Shown piece after piece: positions 8,566 to 17,684 of a DNA stretch of 64,000 nucleotides. Within the stretch, counting starts at the first letter, position 1. Every line of letters starts with the position of its first letter. A program made the position numbers and the translations under genes. The DNA lies in NCBI RefSeq assembly GCF_039614715.1, contig NZ_CP154857.1, forward strand, positions 3,534,001 to 3,598,000, given 5' to 3'. Source of the stretch: Microbacterium sp. AZCO. Lineage in GTDB: Bacteria; Actinomycetota; Actinomycetes; Actinomycetales; Microbacteriaceae. Under the pieces are notes generated by a model, which ran no database searches, was not told the origin of the DNA, and saw only the letters and a list, made by a program, of their open reading frames with translations.

Positions 8566-9506
8566 CAGGAACGTCCTTCTCTCTGTGGTGCGGTGTCGTG
8601 CGCGATGATCTCGACGGCGGCCTCGCGGTAGGCGATGGCGCCGGCCGACTGCCCATCGTAGGCGATGACCGTCTGCCCGAAGCTCGGCGCCTCGGACACG
8701 CGGACCGATCGCGGAATCACGGTCTGCAGCACTTCGTTGGGGAAGTGCTGGCGGACTTCGTCGGCGACCTGCTGGGCGAGGCGTGTTCGCCCGTCGTACA
8801 TCGTCAGCAGGATCGTCGAGAGGAAGAGGCGCGGGTTGAGGTGCTTCTGGATCATCCGGACCGTGCCGAGCAGCTGGCTCAGGCCTTCCAGGGCGTAGTA
8901 CTCGCACTGGATGGGAATGAGCAGCTCATGCGCGGCCGCGAAGGCGTTGATCGTGAGCAGCCCGAGCGACGGAGGGCAGTCGATCAGGACGAAGTCGAGA
9001 CGCTCGTCGAGGCTCCCGAGATAGTCGTCGAGAGCAGTGCGAAGCCGATGTTCGCGCGCCACCTGGGAGACGAGCTCGATCTCGGCACCGGCCAGGTGGA
9101 TCGTGCTGGGGGCGCACAGCAGGTTCGGCGACTCGGGACTCGTCTGGATGATGTCGGCCAGCGGGAACTCGTCGATGAGCACGTCGTAGACCGACGGCGT
9201 GTCTGCGGTGTGCGGCACCCCGAGCGCGGTGGACGCGTTCCCCTGAGGATCGAGGTCGATCACCAGAACGCGGGCACCCACCGACGCGAGTGACGCCGCG
9301 ATGTTGACGGTCGTGGTGGTCTTGCCAACGCCGCCCTTCTGGTTGGAGACAGTGAGAACGCGCGTGTTTCCGGACAGTTCGACGTCGACCGTCTCGAGAG
9401 CGCGTCGTCGCGCTGTGAGATCTGCGAGTTCTCTAGCGATGGGACTGTCGTCGAACGAGAAGGATGCCGCGGCCTCGGCGTTCTCGGGCTGTTTCACGTG
9501 AAACAC
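8565..9506 (-). CDS. parA: Chromosome partitioning ATPase ParA
   Basis: This 313-residue ParA/MinD-type ATPase has the deviant Walker A NQKGGVGKTTTTVNIA, the switch region VLVIDLDPQGNAST and the FVLIDCPPSLGLL strand. It positions ParB-parS complexes. The GTG start at 9506 is notable: codons 1-6 (V/M-F-H-V-K-Q) are themselves a perfect parS site, so ParB loading overlaps translation initiation and probably transcription initiation. It is transcribed leftward with parB. Confidence 0.95.
   Translation of the reverse strand: MFHVKQPENAEAAASFSFDDSPIARELADLTARRRALETVDVELSGNTRVLTVSNQKGGVGKTTTTVNIAASLASVGARVLVIDLDPQGNASTALGVPHTADTPSVYDVLIDEFPLADIIQTSPESPNLLCAPSTIHLAGAEIELVSQVAREHRLRTALDDYLGSLDERLDFVLIDCPPSLGLLTINAFAAAHELLIPIQCEYYALEGLSQLLGTVRMIQKHLNPRLFLSTILLTMYDGRTRLAQQVADEVRQHFPNEVLQTVIPRSVRVSEAPSFGQTVIAYDGQSAGAIAYREAAVEIIAHDTAPQREGRS
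9490..9505. promoter_or_regulatory. parS site, perfect 16-mer, inside the parA start
   Basis: TGTTTCACGTGAAACA is an exact match to the bacterial parS consensus (TGTTNCACGTGAAACA). It covers parA codons 1-6. Confidence 0.95.
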
Positions 9507-10678
9507 TCTCCCTTTCGCGTGCCGTCAGAGCCTCCCCTCCACTCTAGCCGCGTGCACCCCCACGCCCGCCCCGCACCGCTCTGGGAGCGAGAATCGGCCC
9601 GCCTTTTCGTCTGCCCCGAGTGGTTGACAGGCTCCTCAGCCCTCCTCGAGCCAGCTACTTCGTGCGAGCGCAGCTCTCAGCAGGCCCCGCTTCTCATGGG
9701 GGCCCGCGGCTCCACCCAGCAGCCGCGGGTTCCGACTCCCGCGCAAGAAGCACGAGCTCCCACTTGGGTGCCCACACGATGACGGCGTTCTTCGGGCCGG
9801 CCAAGGGCCCCAGCCGATGAAGGGGGACCGCTCCTCCTACGCTCTACACGTCCTCGATGGCCGAGGATAAGTGAATCCGCGTATCGAAACCCGCGTCGGA
9901 CCCCTGCGCCACGCTGGGAGATGCACATCGTCGAACTATCAACGCCCGGGATTCGCTCGTCCGGCTTTGACGGTGACGCGAGCGAGCATCCTGAGGATGC
10001 CAGAGAGAACACCGCGGCGCGATCGTGGCGCCTCAACGACGGAGCGGCAGCGGCATACGCGGGTCGTCGAAGAGGCGCGCAGCGCCGTTCCCCTCCACCG
10101 ATGCCTCACCGGCGCGTTGCGCCTGGCCGACCATCGCACTGACTGTCTGCGCTGTTGCCGCCCTGATGGTCGACGAGACGCGCACCCAGGCGAGACTCGT
10201 AGCCGGCTGGCCCTTTACACGCCGACGAGTCTGCCCGGACCGGCAGGCAGCGCGCTGCTGCCGGGTGTCGCTGTCGAGCTCGGTACTGCTGCCCAGGCTT
10301 TGGACCGAGATTCCCACTCGCTCTCGTGCCGAGGGCGGAGCGACGGCGATTGCGGCCGCAAGGCTCGAGTACGCTGTCGATGCCATCAGCGACGCTCGGA
10401 AACGACTCGACGCGGGGTGTCCCCGATGGCTCGCAACAGTTTTCGGGCGACAGCCACCAGGCGCGCTCCGGCCTTCTCCACCGCGGCGCGGCTTCGCAAA
10501 GGTGTGGCGCGGCCCGCTCCTTCGCGCCATGCGAGTCGTTCTGGCGGCAAGCATCGACAAGCTTCTCGTCTCTGTTGTCGGATGATGCAAATGCCCCCGG
10601 TCCCGCCGTCGGTCACCGGCGGCGGGTGGAGGACGGCTCTGGCCAGCGTTGGCGGGTCTGCCCAAGGTACTCGACCGA
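9507..10678. other. Gene-poor stretch upstream of parA
   Basis: I see no convincing gene in this 1.2 kb. Open frames on both strands have poor codon patterns (arginine/serine-rich, no conserved motifs) and base composition is visibly less GC-biased at third positions than in neighbouring genes. It presumably holds the parAB promoter near 9510-9560. It may be decayed coding DNA or structural spacer within the parS region. Confidence 0.6.
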
Positions 10679-10694
10679 TGTTTCACGTGAAACA
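10679..10694. promoter_or_regulatory. parS site, perfect 16-mer
   Basis: TGTTTCACGTGAAACA is an exact consensus match, 1.19 kb from the parA parS and about 140 bases past the stop of the P-loop gene. Confidence 0.95.
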
Positions 10695-10835
10695 TTAGTA
10701 GTTTGCGCCGCGCGGGGCCTTGGGTCCGGCGTTTGCGGATGCTCTCGACTGGCGGCGGAGCGACCTCACGCGCTTGGTGGAGCATGCGCAGGCCTCTGCT
10801 GACCGCGCGGTTCTGCTGAACGTTCTCCGGGCGCT

Positions 10836-11384
10836 CTACGCGCTCAGCCAGCCGGCGTTGACCAGAATCTCGTGCGCGATCTCCGCGACGGTGCGGTCGT
10901 CGGTGGCGATGCGCACGACGGCTTCGTTCGCGGCGTCGAGTCGTCGCGCTGCGAGGCTGCTGCGGCCGATGTGCTCGTCCAGCGCCGAGCCGATCTCTCG
11001 CTGCGAGAGTCGATGGGCTGCTGTCGCGTCGGTTGCGGTCAGCAGGACCGCGGACGAGTGAGTTTCGCCGCCCAGTGCGGCGGACAGTTCGGCAATCTGC
11101 AGCACGCTCACGCTGTTGGTGAAAATCAGACGCGAGTAGCCGGCGGCTCGGTAGTTCTTCCACATCGCCGCGAGGTTCTGCTCCGCGAGCTTGATGCCGT
11201 CGCGCCAGGGTTGAGGATATGCCTGATCGAGGTTGTCGCCCTCGATGAGTGCATGGCGGATGTCGGCGCGGGCCAAGATCTGCGAGACCTCCGCAGCCAC
11301 GGACGACTTGCCCACTCCCGAGCGGCCGCCGATGAAGATGACGTCCGTCGGGGTGTCCGTCTGCATCTGCTCATCCTGTCGCAT
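10836..11384 (-). CDS. P-loop nucleotide kinase-like protein
   Basis: This 182-residue protein opens with a clear Walker A (IFIGGRSGVGKSSVAAEVS) followed by HALIEGDNLDQAYP, resembling small-molecule kinases of the shikimate/adenylylsulfate/chloramphenicol-phosphotransferase type. A lid-like region contains AAHRLSQREIGSALDEH. Substrate unknown. It may start at 11384 or at the second Met (11366). It is the only convincing gene in the long parS-rich stretch and has no operon partners. Codon use is less GC-biased than the core genes around it, which may indicate acquisition. Confidence 0.8.
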   Translation of the reverse strand: MRQDEQMQTDTPTDVIFIGGRSGVGKSSVAAEVSQILARADIRHALIEGDNLDQAYPQPWRDGIKLAEQNLAAMWKNYRAAGYSRLIFTNSVSVLQIAELSAALGGETHSSAVLLTATDATAAHRLSQREIGSALDEHIGRSSLAARRLDAANEAVVRIATDDRTVAEIAHEILVNAGWLSA

Positions 11385-12330
11385 GGCGCGATGGCGCCAG
11401 CTCTCGTTAGGTGCGCCGGTGCAGCGTTGCCCCAGCCGGAAAGCAGCTTGATGGTCGCTCTCGGACCTGTCCGAGCGGGGCGCGATCCCACGCCGTTCCT
11501 TCAGCTCGTTAAGGGATTGCCCGACGACGCTGCACTCACCGTGAACTCGCCGCTGGGCATGGCCGAACTCGACCGGCTGGCCGTGCTACTCGCGTCGGTC
11601 CGCGATCTGGGCGCCGCATTCGAGGAGCGTCGCGGCGATGCCACGACCTCGCAGCGGTAGAGCGGGACTCATTCGACGCGTAGCGCTTGTCCGCCAGCAT
11701 GAGGTCTGGACGGATCTGAGGACGGCCTCCTCCGACCGGCACACGAATCCGCTCGCGAGTCGCAGCCAGCATGCTGGTGTCGGCAGCCTCGTCAGGAGTA
11801 GGACCAAGAGCGAGGCCGCGGCCCGTCCGTCCAGTCGCAGAACGGGCGACTCTTCGTGGTCAGCCGCGGCGAGGCGGCCGATCACGCGATGAGCGGGCTG
11901 GGTCCTGAACCTCATGTGGTTCGACAGGGCCCCCGCGGCGCGGGGAGAGTGGCGCCGGGCTGGTACACACCGGCGATGACACAATCGATCGGGGCAACCC
12001 AGTGCGAGTCGTCGGACTGTGGCGCGAGAGAGTGGGCCCTCTCTAGCGCCGGCACCCAGACACCTGCCGGAGCCAGCGGTTGATGGTCTGGTAGATCCCG
12101 TTCCGTTCTCTCCGAAGCGCTCTGGAACGTCGTGTCAGGGTGCACCGCTCCGGAAGGGACGCGCCACCCCCTCAGAGACCGTCCGGCGCTCCACCGGTGG
12201 CCGAGCCGCGGCCTTCCTCTCGCGAACGGCGCGGCCGAGCATCGCCCACACCTGGTGCGAGACCACATTCATGCGCGCCGAGTTGCTAAACGAGAAGCTT
12301 CGTGGGACGACGTCACGGGGGAGAGGATGG
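11385..12330. other. Gene-poor stretch with a possible GNAT remnant
   Basis: About 0.95 kb without a convincing intact gene; the open frames have weak codon bias. The only protein-like signal is the possible acetyltransferase fragment described separately. Confidence 0.5.
11586..11984 (-). pseudogene. Possible GNAT acetyltransferase remnant
   Basis: The minus strand near 11586-11665 reads LPLRGRGIAATLLECGAQIA, which fits the acetyl-CoA-binding R-G-x-G-I-A/G motif and following helix of GNAT proteins, and then ends in a stop. The upstream part of the frame has no recognisable GNAT strands, so if real the gene is truncated or frameshifted. The evidence is weak and rests on one motif. Confidence 0.22.
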
Positions 12331-12346
12331 CGTTTCACGTGAAACA
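12331..12346. promoter_or_regulatory. parS site, one outer mismatch
   Basis: CGTTTCACGTGAAACA differs from consensus only at the outermost base. Confidence 0.9.
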
Positions 12347-12575
12347 TCGACCAGTTGGCCAACGCAATGAGGGACCATCGTCGGCCGCACCGCGCAGATC
12401 CTGTTCACGTTCAACATCGATTCGCCGAGGTGAGCCTTCTTCCACCTCGCGACGAGGAGGCGGCGAGCGGGATGAGCCGGAGCCATGCACGGCACGGCAC
12501 GGCCCATCGTGGGGTCGAACGGGGGCGCGAAGCCCTCCGTAATTGGAGATGCGTCGCGGGTGCACGGCGGTGCGC

Positions 12576-12591
12576 CGTTTCACGTGAAACA
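12576..12591. promoter_or_regulatory. parS site, one outer mismatch
   Basis: CGTTTCACGTGAAACA is identical to the copies at 12331 and 13463. Confidence 0.9.
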
Positions 12592-13462
12592 TCGGATTCG
12601 CCAATACATCGAGACGTGAGTCTGCTTCCCACCTCGCGACGAGGAGGCGGCGCGGGAGTCGGCCCGAGGCCATACACGCCGCGCCCACCGAGACGGTGGA
12701 ACACGGGCTCGAAGGACGTCAGTGTGAAGGCTCAGTGGCGTGGTGCGCCGCGTGGATTCGTTTCACCCGAAACGTCGGCGCGCGGGACACCGAGAAGCGG
12801 GCATGCTTCCCACCTCGCGAAGGGTGGCGCGAATGGGCCAGGCGAGGCACACCACGCCCGCTCAAGCGGTGGATCGCGGGCACGAAGGACCTCGGTAGTG
12901 AGGGCTCCGTTGTGGTTGCGTTGCGCGGATTCGTTCACGTGAAGCGTCGGAGCGCCGAGACACCGCGAAGCGGGCATGCTTCCCACCTCGCGAAGGGTGG
13001 CGCGAATGGGCCAGGCGAGGCACACCACGCCCGCCGAAGAGGTGGAACGCGGGCACGAAGGACCTCGGTAGTGAGGCCTCCGTTGTGGTTGCGTTGCGCG
13101 GATTCGTTCACGTGAAGCGTCGGAGCGCCGAGACACCGCGAAGCGGGCATGCTTCCCACCTCGCGAAGGGCGGCGGCGCGAATAGGCCAGGCGAGGCACA
13201 CCACACCCACTCAAGCGGCGGAAGTGGGAACGAAGGACCTCGGTAGTCGTCAGGGCTCCGTTGTGGGGGCGTTGCGCGGATTCGTTCACGTGAAGCGTCG
13301 GAGCGCCGAGACCCCGCGAAGCGGGCATGCTTCCCACCTCGCGAAGGGCGGCGGCGCGGATGGCCCAGGGTAGGCGCACCACGCCCACTGATGCGGTGGA
13401 ACGTGCGCACGAAGGACCTCGGCGGTGGAAGAGGGATGCGCCGTGGGTGCGCTGCGGTAACG

Positions 13463-13478
13463 CGTTTCACGTGAAACA
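13463..13478. promoter_or_regulatory. parS site, one outer mismatch
   Basis: CGTTTCACGTGAAACA closes the repeat array on the right. Confidence 0.9.
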
Positions 13479-14928
13479 TCGGTGCCCGGATACGCCGAGC
13501 GGTGAGCCCGCTTCGACCTCGCGAGCGTAGACGGGCGAAACGGGCCGGGTATGGAAAGCCACGCCGGCAAGGTCGTGGAACGCGGCCGCGAACTTGGCTC
13601 GATGATTGGCGTAGTGGGCCGCAGACAAGGGGACGCTCCCTGAGACCGTACCTACCTCCCTGCGCGAGGGGTCGTGATGAGCCCGGCGACATATGCGGCG
13701 TCACCTCCGCGTAAGAAGGCGGCGAAGGGGCGCGTCAGCAATCGCGGCACCGAGCTCACGAACGTCACGTGGCATCGGGGGTGACCTTCGGGCATCTCAC
13801 GGCCACGCAGCGGCGAACTCAGCTCCGGGCGTTGCAATCGCAGCGCGATGGAAGTCGTCGCTGACGATGGGTTCGCATTCAGCCGGCGGATCGGAACCGT
13901 CGTGTACGGGGACAGCATGGGCGACATCGCCGATCCGCCCCGGCCTGCTCCTCATCCTTCAGAGATGTCAGTGCGGCCGTTAACGGACAGCGCGGCATTC
14001 TCACCTACGGAGTAGGACGGCGACCGGCCGGCGGGTGCATGCGAGGCGGCACATCGAAGTCGGGCGTCCACCGGCTGGCGAACCCGATCGGGGAAATCCG
14101 CGCCGCAGCTCGAACAGCCGCCGGACGACCAATGGCGCAATGTCCGCGCAAGAATCGCGACCGGCGCAGTTCACCACCTACCCGCATATGTCTCAGCGAG
14201 GCTTTTGCAAGGGTCGAGGTGAGCTGCCTCGCAAATTTCGATTGGGTGAGCGCTTCGGAAGAACCGGGAGGAGGATCGATGGGCTCGGGGAAGACGCGCC
14301 CCGTCCGCGCCCTGGCGGCGCCAGCCGACCGGATCGTGATGGCCGTCTTGAGACGAATCGCGATACTCGCTTCGTCGCGCACGCGATCACCACCGGGAGG
14401 CCGCCTGGCGAGCGTATGCGCGTCAAAAGATGCGCATACCGCGGGCACGAGAGTCGGGCGCACCGTGTCTCGATTCGCGCGCCGTGCGCGCTGATCGATT
14501 GCCGGCCAAGAGAGAGTCGGGTGATGGTCGACCTGAACAGCGTCGAGAGACTGATTCGCGCACTTCGGGATGACCGGGGAGCGATCGATCGTGTCATCGG
14601 CAGACGCACTCGACCTGTACTTCACCGGGGTAGTACTGGCGGCTTTGTAGGAGAGCGCCCCTATTCGGGACGGGCTGCGTTCGCACACTGGCCGATTTTT
14701 TGGCCAACCGGTAAGACGGTGAAACGATAAGCTTCGCCGCGAATCAAGCGCGATCTCAACAGATCTCGAAGCACGCACAGAGTCGGCTAAGACCACGAAG
14801 CGGCGACCGACGCCGTTCGCCCGACCCAAGGTCGCACTGACAGCCATACGCCCGCTTCACGGGCCAACTGAGTCCCCACGCAAGAAAGCGCGCCGAAAAG
14901 GCCGGCGTGACCCGACGAAGGAACCCGC
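13479..14928. other. Gene-poor stretch between the parS array and rsmG
   Basis: No frame in this 1.45 kb has a recognisable domain; overlapping open frames on both strands have weak codon bias. The first about 140 bases continue the repeat-unit homology. An operator-like inverted repeat lies at 14414-14439. Confidence 0.55.
14414..14439. repeat. Perfect inverted repeat GTATGCGC-N10-GCGCATAC
   Basis: Arms GTATGCGC and GCGCATAC are perfect complements with a 10-base spacer, about two helical turns between arm centres, the geometry of a dimeric repressor operator. No gene lies near it. Confidence 0.5.
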
Positions 14929-15564
14929 TCAGCGAGCGGCGCGGCGCACCGTGCCCCGGACCACGCGCGTCGGCTCGGCAAGCAGCTCGGCACCGACGAT
15001 CTCGACGCGGGCGTCGGTGATGCCGAACTTGCGGAGAGGCTTCGCAGCGGCCTCGATCTCATTGTCGGCGCTCGCACCCTTGAGGAGGATGAGTTCACCG
15101 CCGTCGCGCACGAGGGGAGCAGTGATCGGCACGAGGGTGCGCAAAGCGCTCACGGCGCGAGCGGTCGCAGCATCCAGCACCGGCCCACGCTTCCAGTCCT
15201 CGGCACGCAGCCGGAGCACCTCCACGTTGTCGAGACCCAGCTCAGTCGCCTGCTCCGTGAGCCAAGCGACGCGGCGCTCCATCGGCTCGATGAGGATCCA
15301 CTCGACGTCGGGCCGCGCGATCGCGAGCACCAGGCCCGGAAGTCCCGCGCCGGACCCGACGTCGCCCACCCGCCCGGAGAACAGGGGAGCGACCACCGCG
15401 CTGTTGAGCACGTGTCGTGACCACAGCCGCGGCGGCTCGAGCGGACCGATCAGGCCACGCTCTTCACCCTGTTCGGCGAGAGCCTGGGTGAAGGCCCGGG
15501 CCAGCTCGATCCGGTCACCGAAGATCTCTGCGGCAGCAGCGGGCTCGGCTTCGTAGGAAGTCAT
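14929..15564 (-). CDS. rsmG: 16S rRNA (guanine(527)-N7)-methyltransferase RsmG
   Basis: This 211-residue SAM-dependent methyltransferase modifies G527 of 16S rRNA (E. coli numbering). Motifs: VGDVGSGAGLPGLVLAIARP (SAM loop), EWILIEPMERRVAWL, and ATARAVSALRTLVP before the catalytic region. It has the family's usual position between jag and parA, and usual length. The ATG is preceded by a parS-like site (15568-15583), mirroring the arrangement at parA. It is read leftward with jag and yidC. Confidence 0.94.
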   Translation of the reverse strand: MTSYEAEPAAAAEIFGDRIELARAFTQALAEQGEERGLIGPLEPPRLWSRHVLNSAVVAPLFSGRVGDVGSGAGLPGLVLAIARPDVEWILIEPMERRVAWLTEQATELGLDNVEVLRLRAEDWKRGPVLDAATARAVSALRTLVPITAPLVRDGGELILLKGASADNEIEAAAKPLRKFGITDARVEIVGAELLAEPTRVVRGTVRRAAR

Positions 15565-15567
15565 CGA

Positions 15568-15583
15568 CGTTCCACGTGAAACG
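15568..15583. promoter_or_regulatory. parS-like site just upstream of rsmG
   Basis: CGTTCCACGTGAAACG keeps the full TTNCACGTGAAAC core and differs only at the two outermost bases. It lies between the jag stop and the rsmG start. Confidence 0.8.
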
Positions 15584-16111
15584 TCAGGCGCGACGGATCA
15601 CGGTGTGACGGTCGGCGCCCTCGCCGTACGACTCCGAGACGAAGCCGCGATCCGCGACGATGTCGTGCACGAGCTTGCGCTCGTAGCTCGACATCGCGGG
15701 AAGGGAGGCCTGGGTCGCACCGTCATCGAGGCGTGCGATCGCCCGGTCGACGAGCACGGCGAGCTCCTGCTCACGCGTGTTGCGTGACCCGCCGATGTCG
15801 AGGATGAGGCGCGAGAACCGGCCGGTGCGGTTCTGCACCGCGATGCGGGTCAGCTCCTGCAGCGCCTGGACGGTGTCGGGCGACGAGAGCAGCGCGAGCG
15901 ATCCCTTGTCGTCAGCCTCGATCGAGACGTAGGCGCGGCCGGCCCGGACGTCGAGGGCCAGGTCGCCGTCGATGTCGGCGATGTCGAGCAGCTCCTCGAT
16001 GTAGTCGGCGGCGATGTCGCCTTCCTGCTCGAGCTGCTCGACGGTCGCGGCGACGCGCTCGGTGGTGGCGGAGTCGACGGGGTCAATCGTGGTCATGGCG
16101 TCCTCGGTCAT
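15584..16111 (-). CDS. jag: RNA-binding protein Jag/KhpB (R3H domain)
   Basis: This 175-residue protein has an acidic N-terminus, a KH-like central domain (VQALQELTRIAVQNRTGRFSRLILDIGG near 80-110) and a C-terminal R3H domain (MSSYERKLVHDIVADRGFVSESYGEG split by the conserved R/H). Jag/KhpB binds RNA and is linked to envelope growth. It sits in the usual yidC-jag-rsmG order. The start could be the first Met (16111) or the sixth residue (MTTIDP, 16096); the second is closer to family length. Confidence 0.9.
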   Translation of the reverse strand: MTEDAMTTIDPVDSATTERVAATVEQLEQEGDIAADYIEELLDIADIDGDLALDVRAGRAYVSIEADDKGSLALLSSPDTVQALQELTRIAVQNRTGRFSRLILDIGGSRNTREQELAVLVDRAIARLDDGATQASLPAMSSYERKLVHDIVADRGFVSESYGEGADRHTVIRRA

Positions 16112-16154
16112 GGGTCGAAACGATGTGATCGGTCAGCGGTGGGCGAGGCGCGGC

Positions 16155-17330
16155 TCAGGTGTTGGCCGCGCCGGGCTTGGCACCCGGCGCGTCACCCGAG
16201 GACGCGCCCGGCTTGCCGGGCGAACCCGAGCCGCCGGACGAGCCGGATCCGCCCGTGCCCGGTCCCTTTTGACCCTGCTTCTTGGCGCGCTGCTTGCTCA
16301 CCGGCTGCTGACGCTTGGGAGCCGCGGCGCGGGCACGCTCGGCCTCCTCGAGGAGACGCTGCTGCTCGGCCTGGTACTTGTCCATCGAGACGACCTTGCC
16401 GGACGAGTCGATCGCCTTGCCCTTGCGTGCGAGGCGCTCCTCACGGGCCTTGGCGGCTTCCGAGCCGGGGGTCGGCATCTCGCGGATGACGAGGAACTGC
16501 TGACCCATCGTCCACAGGTTGCTGACGAACCAGTAGATGACGACACCGAGCGGGAAGAAGACACCCGAGAACACGAAGCCGAGGGGAAGGATCCAGAGCA
16601 TGATGCGCTGCATCTGGTACGCCTGGCCCGTCTTGGCTTCGGGGGAGAGGTTCTTCGAGATGATCTGGAGCTGGGTGAAGAACTGCGAGGCGATCATGAG
16701 CACGACCAGCGTCACGAGGATGATGATCGCCGTCGTGTTGTTCTGGTTGATGGCGTCGATGAGCGTCTCGTGCAGGGACGCCACACCGAACAGCTTCGCG
16801 TTGTAGAACTCAAGCGTCAGCTCGGGCGTGAGGGGTCCGACACCGCCCTGTCCGTTCTCGGCATGCAGCTTGATGGAGCTGAGCGTCGAGTACAGCGAGA
16901 AGAAGACGGGCATCTGCACGAGGAGCGGCAGACAGCTCGAGACCGGTGTGGTGCCGTGCTTCTTGTAGAGCGCCATGGTCTCGCGGCTCATCGCCTCACG
17001 AGACAGCTGGTCCTTCTTGCCCTTGTACTTCTCCTGAACTTTTCGCAGTTCAGGGGCGATTTCCATCATCTTTCGCTGGCTCTTGATCTGCCGGACGAAG
17101 AGAGGGATGAGCGCCGCACGGACGACCACGACGAGGCCGATGATCGCGAGCACCCAGGTGACGCCCGCGGCCGCGGGCAGACCGATGAAGGTGAAGATCG
17201 CGTGCCACGCGACGAGGATCAGCTCGACGACCCACTTCAGCGGCCACAGGATGGTGCCGAGCAGGTCGAAGCCGCCGCCCGACGCCGCCGGGGCGGGGGT
17301 GCTCGTGGCCAGGTGCAACAGATCCAGCAC
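16155..17330 (-). CDS. yidC: Membrane protein insertase YidC
   Basis: This 391-residue protein inserts membrane proteins alone or with SecYEG. It has the five-helix Oxa1/YidC core: a first helix (WVVELILVAWHAIFTFIG), a cytoplasmic hairpin rich in charges (KSQRKMMEIAPELRKVQEKYKGKKDQ), then LPLLVQMPVFFSLYSTL and three more helices. It lacks the large periplasmic domain of Gram-negative YidC, as expected. The C-tail is basic and then Gly/Ser/Pro-rich. It is immediately followed downstream by jag and preceded by yidD. Confidence 0.95.
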   Translation of the reverse strand: MLDLLHLATSTPAPAASGGGFDLLGTILWPLKWVVELILVAWHAIFTFIGLPAAAGVTWVLAIIGLVVVVRAALIPLFVRQIKSQRKMMEIAPELRKVQEKYKGKKDQLSREAMSRETMALYKKHGTTPVSSCLPLLVQMPVFFSLYSTLSSIKLHAENGQGGVGPLTPELTLEFYNAKLFGVASLHETLIDAINQNNTTAIIILVTLVVLMIASQFFTQLQIISKNLSPEAKTGQAYQMQRIMLWILPLGFVFSGVFFPLGVVIYWFVSNLWTMGQQFLVIREMPTPGSEAAKAREERLARKGKAIDSSGKVVSMDKYQAEQQRLLEEAERARAAAPKRQQPVSKQRAKKQGQKGPGTGGSGSSGGSGSPGKPGASSGDAPGAKPGAANT

Positions 17331-17333
17331 GGA

Positions 17334-17684
17334 TCAGTCCTTTCGAAGGGGCACGACGAAACCGTGCGGGGTCAGGTCGTATCGGAAACGCCGATGGGGC
17401 GGGACATCATCCACGCCGCCCTGCGCCCACGGATGGCAGCGGGCGAGCCGCGCCGCGGTGAGGGCGCTGCCCTTAACGAGCCCGTACTGCTGCACGGCCC
17501 CGACGGCGTAGGCGGAGCATGACGGGTAGTACTTGCACACATCGCCGTACGTGTGGGAGATCGTCGCCCGATACGCGTGCAGAAGAGAGAGGCCCAGGTT
17601 GCGCGGGATCAGCGGCACGGCCCGGAGGGCGTCGGATGCCTCGAGCCTGCCCTCGCCGAGGGCGTACGCAGGGAGGACGCTCAT
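17334..17684 (-). CDS. yidD: Membrane protein insertion efficiency factor YidD
   Basis: This 116-residue protein has the YidD signature CKYYPSCSAYAVGAVQQYGLVKG and RLARCHPWAQGGVDDVP, with the conserved cysteines. It is a small membrane-associated helper of YidC. The stop is three bases from the yidC start, and its ATG overlaps the rnpA stop, so rpmH-rnpA-yidD-yidC-jag-rsmG is one leftward transcription unit. Confidence 0.94.
   Translation of the reverse strand: MSVLPAYALGEGRLEASDALRAVPLIPRNLGLSLLHAYRATISHTYGDVCKYYPSCSAYAVGAVQQYGLVKGSALTAARLARCHPWAQGGVDDVPPHRRFRYDLTPHGFVVPLRKD

Larger units (their letters stand above)
12331..13478. repeat. Tandem repeat array of ~175-bp units, each headed by an intact or decayed parS
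   Basis: parS or parS-like sites begin at 12331, 12402, 12576, 12759, 12932, 13105, 13283 and 13463. From the second on, spacings are 174, 183, 173, 173, 178 and 180 bases. The units between sites are homologous: after the site comes TCGG, an AAGCGGGCATGCTTCCCACC block with TCGCGAAGG, a CCAGGCGAGGCACACCACGC-like block, then GAAGGACCTCGG and GTTGCGCGGATT before the next site. Sites at the outer edges (12331, 12576, 13463) are intact. Inner ones have lost bases: CGTTCACGTGAAGCG three times, CGTTTCACCCGAAACG once. Unit lengths are not multiples of three, so the array is not coding. Confidence 0.9.

Noticed and set aside
12732..13388. Repeat-rich protein encoded by the array on the minus strand
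   Set aside because: Unit lengths (173-183) are not multiples of three, so each copy is read in a different frame; open frames arise from high GC and lack of stops.
12331..13478. CRISPR array
   Set aside because: Repeat units are about 175 bp and homologous along their length; there are no short repeats with unique spacers and no cas genes.
14039..14494. Possible gene upstream of rsmG
   Set aside because: Frames on both strands overlap with similar weak codon bias and no motif; not supported as coding.
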